The notes beneath the pieces were generated by a model. It saw only the letters and a program-made list of their open reading frames with translations. It did not search any database and was not told the origin of the DNA. Below are positions 34,101-41,772 of a stretch of 42,657 nt of DNA, one piece after another. Both the position numbers and the translations under genes were made by a program. Source of the DNA: Clostridiales bacterium (GTDB taxonomy: Bacteria > Bacillota > Clostridia > Lachnospirales > WQUN01); NCBI GenBank assembly GCA_031269465.1, contig JAISZB010000373.1:1-42657 (forward strand). Reading direction: 5' to 3'. Position 1 is the first letter of the stretch; each line of letters opens with the position of its first letter.

Positions 34101-35164
34101 AATATTCGGGACTCAGCGAGGAATCCGAATCAAAGGAGGATATAGGCCTCAACAAGGAATATGATGCGCATGCAATATTGAAATACTCAGAAAAGGCTGA
34201 GCAGAGCAAAGCTTTTAGAACAGGGGTATTTAAGCTGAGATATGAGCCATTCAACATATCAGAATCTGATGAGCTGTCTAAGATAAACGGAATACATGAA
34301 AAGAAGAGAATCTTCTGGCCTGAAAGCATTTTTGGACAAACTGACTCCCATTGGCTGAAAATAGACTCTGAATCAGACAGACAAATAGAAAAGGCAAAAC
34401 AAAATGGAGTTGCGGAACTAGAGCCGAAAGATATAGATTTAGATGAGATTTCTAAAGCGAAGCCCAAACAGATTTCAGTGCCAAGGATAATACCTGAGAC
34501 TGAATCAAATCATTTTTACAGCCATGATTTATCTGGCATAGCAGATATTTCATATTCTAAAACGGAAGAGCCTGAGCCTTATAGAGATGAAGAAGCATAT
34601 GAGCCGGAAGAAATCTCGGAATATAAGCCTGAGTCATTTTCTGAGGCTGGAGTTGGGAATGTTACGGAGATTTCGGTGGATGAGCCGTCTGATCCTGATA
34701 TTAACTCTAATATCTCTCAAGAAGAATTGCCAGAATCAGAGAAGGATTTTGAAACGGAAAGATTGCGCTTTCCTGAGCAAGAGAATAATGCGCTTGAGTC
34801 AAGAGAAGAATTGGAATTGATGCCCTTAGCGGAAGAATTACCAATAATCAAGCCTTCTTCAACGAAAACTGAAGAAGCTTTAAATGAAGCTCAAAGAGGG
34901 TATGACTCTCAAGAACCCGTAAAAGGTTATCAGGAAGCTATTCCAGCTTCTCAAGAAGCAGGAGGTGCTGCTTCTCAAGAAGCAGGAGGTGTTGCTTCTC
35001 AAGAAGCTGTTTTAGCGCCTCAAGAGTTTGTTGCTGCACCTCAAGAAACTGACGCGGTGCCTCAGGAAGCTGACGAGATGCTTCAAGGAGCGAAAAGTGG
35101 AGGCGTGAAGCAAATGAGAAGAACTAAAAAGGCGCTTTCAATAATCAGGAAGATTTGCCATTAA
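31157..35164 (+). CDS. Giant PP2C-like pseudophosphatase with acidic repeat-rich tail
   Basis: 1335 residues. Residues about 10-275 follow PP2C_2-type phosphatases (GFRHIERNIPCHDSAGYFCG, SFRSGTGSEAAVKA, SCTLLVAVLTKRFSFAIQIG, IIVSTSGVSDSYRHDDFL). Metal-binding positions are changed: the ADGHG motif is VSSGRE (43-48), QIGDG is QIGNDS (165-170), STDG is STSG (216-219), and the final DD is KD (265-266). The remaining 1060 residues are acidic, Pro/Glu/Ser-rich and probably disordered. They contain repeats: FEPNRMVFG twice, DKFSWLYGKSD-like units three times (33617, 33725, 33827), EESASEERPEIE-like units, and a SQEAGG tail. The start is GTG 31157, or ATG 31160 or 31166, all without a good ribosome binding site. 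Role unknown; binding of a phosphoprotein or scaffolding is inferred. Confidence 0.8.
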   Translation: MMQMRKFEGFGLTERGFRHIERNIPCHDSAGYFCGDKFAAAIVSSGRENVCSFRSGTGSEAAVKASLSEVAGFIATQDKIVADTFKKYDKSRTTDAIADVISQIERKIYLSWLKSIKQHFADNPPTQQEQAILDGMDILPNDISMIYSCTLLVAVLTKRFSFAIQIGNDSCVFISESNEASILIPESTSEANAVLSESVGFRFYYTEHAPKGIIVSTSGVSDSYRHDDFLRLNEKVFSSMKVDYSSALGDLKKWFPVMTKKGSKKDLAMAGVYFSKDLPHIRGDAAKIADSSEKSSRIAAAESASVAAAAGEASEEARQIDEKTKPYALERFSKPLEISDEEADYGYNAASAMGNNMPVMASGLVKAPVAAKIPAPVKIWEPGEILEEKMPLKSGMNFQTRARPATGSELELTPKAEWIFETDAMLRYTKDSDKIGIMQPGNQKNGFPALDKTHEKSGVNKAESYKGESYKGESKAEPPNQDWEKDMPRRIFDPDDFPDSSLKPGAIFEPVKPKPRKGDVDHANVPDGVKIKPAESDISGGGALQEAGNAASMQETDFEGGKSPYSFEQRSSVKPGASFEPNRMVFGDPGRVYEDGKAQKQAKGFQPVEALEKLKHSEPSNKSDVFEPNRMVFGRRRSKSDAIINEHELPKPDELPKTELSFEPGNNYGEVNTESLEKAIIDEEFGAISIKYENLDPVFEPGKASELCREPELFQESSGNAEISNASWHHEPYEESGSGGGKDLYEEPGPVGYPGLYEESASERRPEIERFGSEEHPGRCEESASEERPEIESAGSAEQPGLYEQSPSEENLGLHKQTDTDKFSWLYGKSDALRSPELNEKADAGKHEEIYEKIDKDKFSWLYGKSDTVKQPELRETSISENNDFEQTRSDEFSWLYRESDSGKNPEIHEKSTVEAPGVSSYDLGIYSGYPEKPESEKYPEHFNETELYGIPGQSNHSDNGNSAFADSDSVSRHSNEPETDEYSGLSEESESKEDIGLNKEYDAHAILKYSEKAEQSKAFRTGVFKLRYEPFNISESDELSKINGIHEKKRIFWPESIFGQTDSHWLKIDSESDRQIEKAKQNGVAELEPKDIDLDEISKAKPKQISVPRIIPETESNHFYSHDLSGIADISYSKTEEPEPYRDEEAYEPEEISEYKPESFSEAGVGNVTEISVDEPSDPDINSNISQEELPESEKDFETERLRFPEQENNALESREELELMPLAEELPIIKPSSTKTEEALNEAQRGYDSQEPVKGYQEAIPASQEAGGAASQEAGGVASQEAVLAPQEFVAAPQETDAVPQEADEMLQGAKSGGVKQMRRTKKALSIIRKICH

Positions 35165-35309
35165 CAAACTTATTAATAAGAGGAAGAGACCAGCCTGCAG
35201 CAACGCCTGGCCTCAGCGAACGCGAATATCAGCTTGGGTTGCAATGTAAAAACGCGCCTAAGAAAGACTCTTCAGCGATGGAGTAAAAATCATATTTCAC
35301 GCCATAAAG

Positions 35310-35341
35310 GCAGCTTGCGAGAAAATCGCAGGCTGCTTTTT
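35310..35341 (+). terminator. Rho-independent terminator
   Basis: An 11-bp stem (gcagcttgcga/tcgcaggctgc, one G-T pair), loop gaaaa, followed by TTTTTA. It ends directly at the ATG of the next small gene (35342). Confidence 0.88.
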
Positions 35342-35437
35342 ATGTCTAAATACAAAAGGGAGCTTGGCAACCCCACAGAGGATGAAATACAGGAATGGGC
35401 CAACGAAGTCCGCTACGGAAAGGGGAATGCGGAGTGA
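35342..35437 (+). CDS. Short antitoxin-like protein (remnant)
   Basis: 31 residues (MSKYKRELGNPTEDEIQEWA, then NEVRYGKGNAE). It overlaps the start of a PIN-type toxin stub in the usual antitoxin-toxin arrangement. It has no ribosome binding site because a terminator T-run sits right before it, so it is probably a truncated leftover. A longer in-frame start at 35234 crosses the terminator and is unlikely. Confidence 0.45.
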   Translation: MSKYKRELGNPTEDEIQEWANEVRYGKGNAE

Positions 35438-35481
35438 AGGTACTCGCCGACACGAATATCTTGATTTCCGCTCTTCTGTAG
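35434..35481 (+). pseudogene. PIN-domain toxin, stub of 15 codons
   Basis: GTG 35434 overlaps the stop of the antitoxin-like gene and reads VKVLADTNILISALL then TAG. This is the typical N-terminus of PIN-family toxins, with the first catalytic Asp in ADTN. The rest of the domain is gone; a copy of the dispersed repeat begins about 50 bp later. Confidence 0.7.
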
Positions 35482-35533
35482 CGCCCTGTCAGCCCCGTAG
35501 TTTCCTTCATTGAGCAAAATTGATTCTGGGTAT

Positions 35534-35586
35534 TTAATGGATAGTCATACCCCAAAAACTGCTCATTTGACTGCAAATCAGTATAA
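35534..35586. repeat. Dispersed palindromic repeat, right half
   Basis: taatggatagtcatacccc, then aaaaactgctcatttgactg and caaatcagtata. Pairs with the similar half-copy at 701. Confidence 0.7.
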
Positions 35587-35741
35587 ATAGCAGCTGGCTC
35601 GCTTAAGAAAACGCCTAACTTACTGCCTATTAGTCTTTGATGCCTTTGAGGCGCAGTATTATGCAGGCAGGTAAATTCAGCCCAGCTCAAAAAGGCTCGC
35701 TATTAACCTCTTAATAATCGCGGGCCTTTTTGTTGATTTAG

Positions 35742-35866
35742 GCATACTGCTTAGCACTGGATAGTTCCGATTATGATGTCGGATTATACAATTAGTGCGA
35801 AATGTGGATATAGTCATTTCGCACCCTTCAAGTGGACAGTCATGCATCAAAATCGGTACATTATGA
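35742..35866. repeat. Dispersed palindromic repeat, well-preserved copy
   Basis: atactgcttagcactggatag, ttccgattatgatgtcgga, ttatacaattagtgcgaaatg, then tcatttcgcacccttcaag and tggacagtcatgcatcaaaa followed by tcggtacat. Same subtype as 19670 and 30672. Confidence 0.85.
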
Positions 35867-36092
35867 AGCATTTGCTCTAGTCATGGCAGAGCATGAACCT
35901 CGCTATGCCCTTTGAGTTTCATATGAGCCGGGAGGCATTGCATCCATATCAGGCGGAAATTCAAGCGAGCGATACAAGCAGAGCGAAATTGTCAGAATCT
36001 CGGCTAATGCATCTATGAATTATATTCAGCGGTTGAATCATCAAGCATCGGCAGGGATTTGGAAACCTCTCCGCAAAGGTTATTTATGTGGA

Positions 36093-37265
36093 TCAAGAAT
36101 TGTAGGTGGAATTCATGTCTTCAATTGATGCGGCTGCGGCTGTCTTTTTGGTTTTAGAACCGGAAACTTTCCTTTGCAGCTCTTCGTAGAAAAGATCGTC
36201 GTCGAAGGGCAGATGGATGGTTTTGCCTAGCCAGCTCGACAAGTGCATTGCATTTGAGATGAGGAGGCCGTTCAACCCCTCCAACCCTGAAGCGACAAGC
36301 TCTCCTTTTCCTAGGATCTTCGCGCAAAAGGCATTTAGAACTCCTGCATGCTGCGGGTTTGAGCCGTCGGTTTCTATCTCTATTTTCTTCCATGAGGGGG
36401 CGCCAAAGGCCTTAGCGCTTGTTCTGTTGAATTCCCGCTCTGCAATATCAAGCTTCCAGAATGTCAATTTGCTGTCTTCATAAACCAGCTTGCCTTTATC
36501 GCCGGATATTTCGAAGCGGTTGTCGCCAGGCGCGTCGGCTGTCGTTGTGACGAAGACTCCGGTGGAGCCGTCTTCGTATTCCGTGTAGGCTGTAACATCA
36601 TCTTCCACCTCAATATTATGCCATTTACCTTCGTGGCAAAATGCCGTAACCGATGAAGGCATCCCGCAGATCCACTGCCAAAGATCCAAGTTGTGCGGGC
36701 ATTGGTTCAGAAGCACCCCGCCGCCCTCTCCGGCCCATGTGGCCCTCCAATCGCCGGAGTCATAGTAATGCTGGGAGCGGTACCAGTTGGTGATAAGCCA
36801 GCTGTTTCTCTTTATTTGGCCCAGCTCATCGCCTTGAACCATTTCCTTCATTTTTATGAAAAGGCTGTTTGTCCTCTGATTGAACATGATTCCAAAAACT
36901 ATGCCTTCTTTTTCAGCCTCGCGGGCGGCTTCGTTCATTTCGCGCACATGCTTGCCGTAAACGCCTGCGGGCTTTTCGCACATCATGTGGATCTTTCGGC
37001 TTAATCCCTCGATGACCAGCGAAGGGTGCTGGTAATGGGGGACTGCAACGATGGCTGCGTCTATTTCGCCGCTTCGAAGCATTTCAGAAGCGTTTGAAAA
37101 TAGATGGGCGTCCGGAAACATCTCTTTCGCCCAAGCAAGCCTTTCGGCTCGAATGTCGCAGACTGCGGACAAAACCCCATCTTCCACCTTGCCTGCAAAA
37201 AGGTTTCTTGCATGTTCTGATCCCATGTTTCCTATGCCAATTACTCCAAACCGCACTTTTTCCAA
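36093..37265 (-). CDS. Gfo/Idh/MocA-family NAD(P)-dependent oxidoreductase
   Basis: 390 residues. The Rossmann start VRFGVIGIGNMGSEHARNL has the dinucleotide-binding glycines; MCEKPAGVYGKHVREMNEA carries the EKP motif with the catalytic Lys. DWRATWAGEGGGVLLNQCPH, then NLDLWQWICG, is the usual substrate-side region. It starts with TTG 37265, with GGGAG 8 nt upstream. It lies 23 bp after the sugar isomerase-like gene on the same strand, so the two form an operon for sugar or inositol-type substrate oxidation. The exact substrate cannot be read from the sequence. Confidence 0.92.
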   Translation of the reverse strand: MEKVRFGVIGIGNMGSEHARNLFAGKVEDGVLSAVCDIRAERLAWAKEMFPDAHLFSNASEMLRSGEIDAAIVAVPHYQHPSLVIEGLSRKIHMMCEKPAGVYGKHVREMNEAAREAEKEGIVFGIMFNQRTNSLFIKMKEMVQGDELGQIKRNSWLITNWYRSQHYYDSGDWRATWAGEGGGVLLNQCPHNLDLWQWICGMPSSVTAFCHEGKWHNIEVEDDVTAYTEYEDGSTGVFVTTTADAPGDNRFEISGDKGKLVYEDSKLTFWKLDIAEREFNRTSAKAFGAPSWKKIEIETDGSNPQHAGVLNAFCAKILGKGELVASGLEGLNGLLISNAMHLSSWLGKTIHLPFDDDLFYEELQRKVSGSKTKKTAAAASIEDMNSTYNS

Positions 37266-37288
37266 AACTTCATCTCCCTTTCTGCAAG

Positions 37289-38056
37289 TCAGCCTTTTTT
37301 AGAGAAATATGAATTCAGGTTCATTAGGCTCAGCTCCAGAGCGTCGAATGGATCCTTCCCGTAACAGTCGTCCTGCTCAACATAAGCCCAAAGCACTCCG
37401 GCCTTTTCACAGGCTGCGGCAATTGCGTCCCAATTCAAGTTCCCCTCCATCACTTCCGCCATGCGCCTTTGGCCGTCCACTATTGAGTAGTCTTTAAAAT
37501 GTATGACGTCGACCCTGCCAGAGAGCTTTTCAAGCCACCAAGCGGGATCCCCTCCGCCTGCCTGAACCCAGTAGGTATCAAGGATGAATCCCATCAAATC
37601 CTTATGAAATCCGTCTGCGAGCCTGTCAAATAGAAGAATTCCATCCATCTTCTCAAATTCAAAGTCATGGTTGTGGTACATGAAGTGAAGCCCCGCATCC
37701 CTCAAAGCAACAGCTGAGGGATAGTAGTCCTTGATGAAGGCGTCAGCTCCCGCGGCGGTTCTCGGATACTGCTTTGGCATTGAGCCTATGCCGACATAGT
37801 CAGCGCCCATCGCGCGGTGATCCTCAATGACTCTTTGGACGTCTCCGATAAGAAGATCCGGGGCTGTATGAGTCACTGAAATCATCAAGCCATTCTCATC
37901 GCATATTTGCCTGATGATCTTTGCAGGGATATCTCCCACTGCGGATATCTGGACCCATTTGTAGCCTATCCGCGCAACTCTCTCTGCGGTTCTCCTGAAA
38001 TCCTCCTCTGTTTGGGTGAACTGGCGAAGCGTGTATAACTGAGCGCCTAGCTGCAT
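37289..38056 (-). CDS. Sugar phosphate isomerase/epimerase (xylose isomerase-like TIM barrel)
   Basis: 255 residues of the AP-endonuclease-2/xylose isomerase-like fold. Motifs: MQLGAQLYTLR, YVGIGSMPKQY, HFMYHNHDFEFEK with the typical NHDFEF, GFILDTYWVQAGGGDPAWWL and VIHFKDYS, and a final WAYVEQDDC. The His, Glu and Asp residues that bind metal in this family are present. ATG 38056 follows AGAGGA. It is first in an operon with the oxidoreductase, a common pairing in inositol and unusual-sugar catabolism. Confidence 0.92.
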   Translation of the reverse strand: MQLGAQLYTLRQFTQTEEDFRRTAERVARIGYKWVQISAVGDIPAKIIRQICDENGLMISVTHTAPDLLIGDVQRVIEDHRAMGADYVGIGSMPKQYPRTAAGADAFIKDYYPSAVALRDAGLHFMYHNHDFEFEKMDGILLFDRLADGFHKDLMGFILDTYWVQAGGGDPAWWLEKLSGRVDVIHFKDYSIVDGQRRMAEVMEGNLNWDAIAAACEKAGVLWAYVEQDDCYGKDPFDALELSLMNLNSYFSKKG

Positions 38057-38163
38057 GATGCTGACTTCCTCTCATTTAAGATTTTATTGGTTTAAAAAGG
38101 ATAATGGCACATATTTAAGATTATTTTGGAAATAATGAAAAAAGAATAGGAGGAGGCTTTATT

Positions 38164-39228
38164 ATGCGCGCGAAAAAAAACAGGAGGATCCAATTAATAT
38201 GCGTGTTTTTGCTATTGACAGGCTTATCGGGAACGAGCCTTGCTTCAGCTGAAATAATCGGCCGGCTTGAGGATCCCAGCGAGGCCTACGGGGATATCGG
38301 ACCATTGTTCGACTCCTCCGAATTGTTTTTTGAGGAACCCGCGATGACGGACAACGAGTTTATCCAAGCTTTGGTGGATCTAGCCCCGGAGGGCGGAACA
38401 TGCGTTATACCGGAAGGCGAGTATGAGCTGGGCGGCATTGCCATCACCAAGCCTATGGAGATAAGGGGCGAGGGGAAGGTTATAATGCGGCCGGCAAAAG
38501 ACGAAGAGGATATGTTCACGCATGAAGCTCCAGCAGCGGATTATCAAAATTTCGTCATGGCGGTCTGGAGCGATGGCGTTTCAATCGACGGGATCAAATT
38601 CGACAGCTCCTTTGAGCCGGGTTCCATAGACATCATCCACTACAAGGGCGACAATCTGAAAATCAGCAACAATGTCTTCTCTGTAGGCGAAAATGGCGCC
38701 GGAATTATGAGCAAGGCCGAGACCAACAAATATACGATAGAAGACAATGTATTCACAGCTTCGCCCGGGCGTCGCTTTTTCCCGATGATCCAAATCGGCA
38801 AATCCACAAAGGGCGCCGTCATCAGAAACAACACGCTGGAAGGAGGATCGCTTGATCTCCTTTCGGACGAGTTCCTGGCTAATTTCTTGACCATAGAGGC
38901 GGATGACTTCGAACTTAGCGGCAATGAATTCGCTCTAATCCCCGATTCACCAGACGCCTTCGCCTTTGAGGATGAAATGTCTATTCCGGAGGCCCGCATG
39001 GCATTCGCGGGCATTACAACGGAAGAGATGAGCAGGCTCAACCCTTGGAACAGAGGCTATCAGGAAGTGAAGGAAAACCCGAATACTGGCGACGGATCAA
39101 AGGGCGCAGTGCTGGTTTTAGCGTTTTGCTTGATTGGCATGGGAGTTCTGCTAATGGTCTTGGACAAGTGCAAATCAAGCGCCGATTTGAATCAAGAGCT
39201 GATTGGCTCCATGAATCTGCGGGTATGA
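38164..39228 (+). CDS. Secreted, C-terminally anchored beta-helix-like surface protein
   Basis: 354 residues from ATG 38164 with AGGAGGAGG upstream. The signal peptide is at about 1-28 (LICVFLLLTGLSGTSLASA). The centre has right-handed beta-helix character: GTCVIPEGEYELGGIAITKP, NLKISNNVFSVGENGAGI, YTIEDNVFTASPG and GAVIRNNTLEGGSLDLL. The end has NPNTGDGS followed by a membrane helix (GAVLVLAFCLIGMGVLLMVL) and DKCK, like a degenerate LPXTG sorting signal, but a further 20 residues follow the helix, which is unusual for sortase substrates. It may simply be membrane anchored. Carbohydrate binding is plausible but not shown. Confidence 0.82.
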   Translation: MRAKKNRRIQLICVFLLLTGLSGTSLASAEIIGRLEDPSEAYGDIGPLFDSSELFFEEPAMTDNEFIQALVDLAPEGGTCVIPEGEYELGGIAITKPMEIRGEGKVIMRPAKDEEDMFTHEAPAADYQNFVMAVWSDGVSIDGIKFDSSFEPGSIDIIHYKGDNLKISNNVFSVGENGAGIMSKAETNKYTIEDNVFTASPGRRFFPMIQIGKSTKGAVIRNNTLEGGSLDLLSDEFLANFLTIEADDFELSGNEFALIPDSPDAFAFEDEMSIPEARMAFAGITTEEMSRLNPWNRGYQEVKENPNTGDGSKGAVLVLAFCLIGMGVLLMVLDKCKSSADLNQELIGSMNLRV

Positions 39229-39341
39229 TGAAATAAAGCGCGCCGCCTTTGAAATCGCTTCTATATCATTTTATATCTCCCGGCGGGATTTGTCCAGGCA
39301 TGCTGAGCTGCATATGGAAGCGCCTTATTTGAAGCTGGATT

Positions 39342-39476
39342 ATACCGATTTTCATCAAATTTTCTTTTTTTAGCTTGACTGTCCATGGAGTGGTGCGAAA
39401 TGCCGATATCAATCGCACCTTGAAAGCGGATGCTCTCAAAATGGAAATGGGTGCGCATTGACTGCAAAACTGCGAT
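39342..39476. repeat. Dispersed palindromic repeat, diverged copy
   Basis: taccgattttcatcaaatttt, ttttagcttgactgtccatg, gtgcgaaatgccgatatcaa, then gcattgactgcaaaactgc. It lies about 110 bp downstream of the surface protein gene. Confidence 0.75.
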
Positions 39477-39602
39477 ATTAGAATCTTTTCAAAGAGCTGC
39501 CTTGCGCGGCTTAAAGAGCCTTTAGGGCCTGGTTATCCATAGGATAATCAGGCCTTAAAATCTGAAAAGGATGTCTCGCTGATTCCCTGACGATTTGAAG
39601 AC

Positions 39603-39727
39603 GATTGCAGTTGAATGTACCGACTTTGGAGCTTGATTATAAAGCGAGTGCAAAATGCAGATAACAATCACACCACTCAATGGACAGTCAAGCTCCAAAA
39701 AAGAAACATTTGATGAAAAGCGGCATA
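39603..39727. repeat. Dispersed palindromic repeat, near-complete copy
   Basis: gattgcagttgaatgtaccg, actttggagcttgattataa, gcgagtgcaaaatgcagata, then gacagtcaagctccaaaaaag and aaacatttgatgaaaagcgg followed by cat. Confidence 0.8.
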
Positions 39728-40251
39728 GGAACTCCCAATGCGAATAAGCGTCGTGTGAAAGCTCTGTTTTAGAGCTGATATTAAGGCTCTAAAAAGGCGC
39801 CCTTGTCTGCGCAACGGCATGAATGTTCTAAAATGGAACCATTAAAATCATGCTATACCCCACATCTCAAATATGTGTTATAATTGAGCAAAAGGCAGCG
39901 CTAAAGCCTGCTTGGAGATGCCGCGTCCTCAGGCGGACAATGCAAGGCGTGGCTCCTGCAAAAGCGAACGCCGCTACGTTGCATCGCAGCCAATTCGCCG
40001 ATTTTATCGCTGCATTCGCTTTCACGCCGTATAATCAAGGCGTAGAATAGAAACCTTCCAATGCGCGCCGACCCAATGGGAGGCATTTCAGAAGGGGGAG
40101 GGTTAAACGCAGGGAATCGGAGCTTTCAAGCGTAAATCAATAGGAGGTTCATAAACACCAGCAAATATACGGATTTTCATTGAAAACTGCCTTCTCAATG
40201 AAAATAGTTATCGAAACCATAGAATAAAAAACATAGAATGAGGTCATTTGA
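39728..40251. other. Intergenic, no convincing gene
   Basis: Short open frames at 39850-40086 occur on both strands without support. A degraded repeat end may lie near 40020-40075 (cgccgtataatcaaggcg, then ccttccaatgcg). Confidence 0.5.
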
Positions 40252-41133
40252 TTGCTGTTCAATAAGCTTGAATTAAGCGAACTTGAAATAATCAGGCAAT
40301 TCTACTGCGGATCGAAAAGCCGCATAAACGACAACACGCCGGGCGGGACTGTCATGTGGAGGGATTATTTCTCCACTCGCTACGCGATTCTAAATGAAAC
40401 GTTGATACTTAAAGTGAAGTACATGAACAATCTGACGGCCTTTCCCATGCCTATCGGCAAAGATGCGGCCGGCGCGCTGAAGGCTATAGAGGAGCACTGC
40501 AGGAGCCAAGGGCTTAAGATGGTTTTATGCACTTTAACGAAGGAAGATTTGAAAAAGCTTGAGAATAACTATGACTTTGAAGCTAGGAAAGAGCCTATGT
40601 GGTTCGACTACTTGTACAAAGCTTCAGATTTGGCTGATCTTCCCGGAAAAAAGTACAATGGGCAGAGGAATCATATAAATTTTTTCAAAAGAACATACCA
40701 TGACTACGCTCTTAAAGAGATTGGAAGAGAAAACGCCAAGGATTCCATAGAACTCTTGAATAAGCTGAAAGCAAGGATTGACAGCTTTACGCCAATGTAT
40801 GAAGAGGAACTTGTAAAAACACTGGAAGTTCTGGAAAACTTTGATTTGTACGGGCAAATAGGACTTGCCCTGTACATAGAAGGAGCTGTCGCCGCGTTCT
40901 CCATCGGGGAAATCCTTGCCGACACGTTGTTTGTGCATATAGAAAAGTCTGATGCGCTCCTTCGCGGAGCTCCTCAGATGATCGCTACGGAATTTGTGAA
41001 GATGAATGTCGGCAAGGGCATCAAATTTGTAAACAGAGAAGAGGATCTGGGCGATGAGGGGCTTAGAAGGTCGAAGCTTTCTTATCATCCGGTGGAGATT
41101 GTAGAGAAGTTTACAGCTTTCATAAAGCTCTGA
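40252..41133 (+). CDS. DUF2156-type (phosphatidylglycerol lysyltransferase-like) acyl/aminoacyl transferase
   Basis: 293 residues from TTG 40252, with GAGGT 7 nt upstream. The double-GNAT-like fold of DUF2156 is seen in TPGGTVMWRDYFSTRYAILN, EPMWFDYLYKASDLADLPGK, KYNGQRNHINFFKRTYHDYA and FVNREEDLGDEGLRRSKLSY followed by HPV, the usual conserved blocks. No membrane domain is present, so it is the cytosolic version. Substrate unknown; related domains transfer aminoacyl groups to lipids. It is first in a three-gene operon with a GNAT acetyltransferase and a nitroreductase. Confidence 0.87.
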   Translation: MLFNKLELSELEIIRQFYCGSKSRINDNTPGGTVMWRDYFSTRYAILNETLILKVKYMNNLTAFPMPIGKDAAGALKAIEEHCRSQGLKMVLCTLTKEDLKKLENNYDFEARKEPMWFDYLYKASDLADLPGKKYNGQRNHINFFKRTYHDYALKEIGRENAKDSIELLNKLKARIDSFTPMYEEELVKTLEVLENFDLYGQIGLALYIEGAVAAFSIGEILADTLFVHIEKSDALLRGAPQMIATEFVKMNVGKGIKFVNREEDLGDEGLRRSKLSYHPVEIVEKFTAFIKL

Positions 41134-41166
41134 TTGATGCGCGGAATTTCTGGAAAGGAATGATAT

Positions 41167-41757
41167 ATGCGGTATTTCAGAAAAATTTCCGGAGAACGCT
41201 TGTATCTGTCTCCGATAAACGATGAAGACATAGAAGTGTACGCCAAGTGGATGAACGATCCCGACGTGGCTGTCAGCTTCGGATTCGGCCATAGGGCCTT
41301 CAGCCTTTTTCTGGAGCGGAAGGAGCTTGAGCATTTCGCGCTTGATCAGAATGTCTTCGCGATTGTCGCCGCGGCGAATGATGAGCTGCTTGGAAATGCG
41401 TTCTTCATGGATATGAATCACATTTACCGAAGCGCCGAGGTTGGAATTTTCATCGGAGAGGCCAGGAACAGGGGAGGCGGCTATGGAGCGGAGGCTTTGA
41501 GCCTTATTGTAGGCTATGGATTTGAAATGCTTAATCTTCACAGCATAATGCTTCATGTCCATGCCGACAACGCGCAGGCTCAGGCCTGCTACGGAAAAGT
41601 TGGATTCAGGGAGTGCGGACGCAGAACTGACGCTGTTTTCAAGAACGGGAAGTATGTTGACATGCTGTCAATGGAAATTTTGGATAATGAGTTTGCAGGC
41701 CGCAAGCAACAGGCTCGCAAAGAAAGAAGGGAGGAGCCTTGCTCCGGGGCAGTTTAG
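41167..41757 (+). CDS. GNAT-family N-acetyltransferase (RimJ/RimL-like)
   Basis: 196 residues. SGERLYLSPINDEDIEVYAK is the usual RimL start, and the acetyl-CoA loop is in GIFIGEARNRGGGYGAEALS. SIMLHVHADNAQAQACYGKV, then GFRECGR, is the standard C-terminal part. The last 20 residues are Lys/Arg-rich. ATG 41167 has an AAGGAA site. It lies 33 bp after the DUF2156 gene and 15 bp before the nitroreductase gene. Substrate (protein N-terminus, amino acid or antibiotic) cannot be told. Confidence 0.92.
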   Translation: MRYFRKISGERLYLSPINDEDIEVYAKWMNDPDVAVSFGFGHRAFSLFLERKELEHFALDQNVFAIVAAANDELLGNAFFMDMNHIYRSAEVGIFIGEARNRGGGYGAEALSLIVGYGFEMLNLHSIMLHVHADNAQAQACYGKVGFRECGRRTDAVFKNGKYVDMLSMEILDNEFAGRKQQARKERREEPCSGAV

Positions 41758-41772
41758 GATCAAGCGAATATT

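Noticed and set aside
33222..34467. Minus-strand open frames opposite the giant PP2C-like gene
   Set aside because: They are by-products of the Glu/Ser-rich codon pattern of the real gene on the plus strand.
39850..40086. Small open frames on both strands upstream of the DUF2156 gene
   Set aside because: Overlap each other, lack ribosome binding sites and include degraded repeat sequence.
40624..41562. 312-codon minus-strand open frame
   Set aside because: It is antisense to the DUF2156 and GNAT genes, which have clear motifs, starts and operon spacing.
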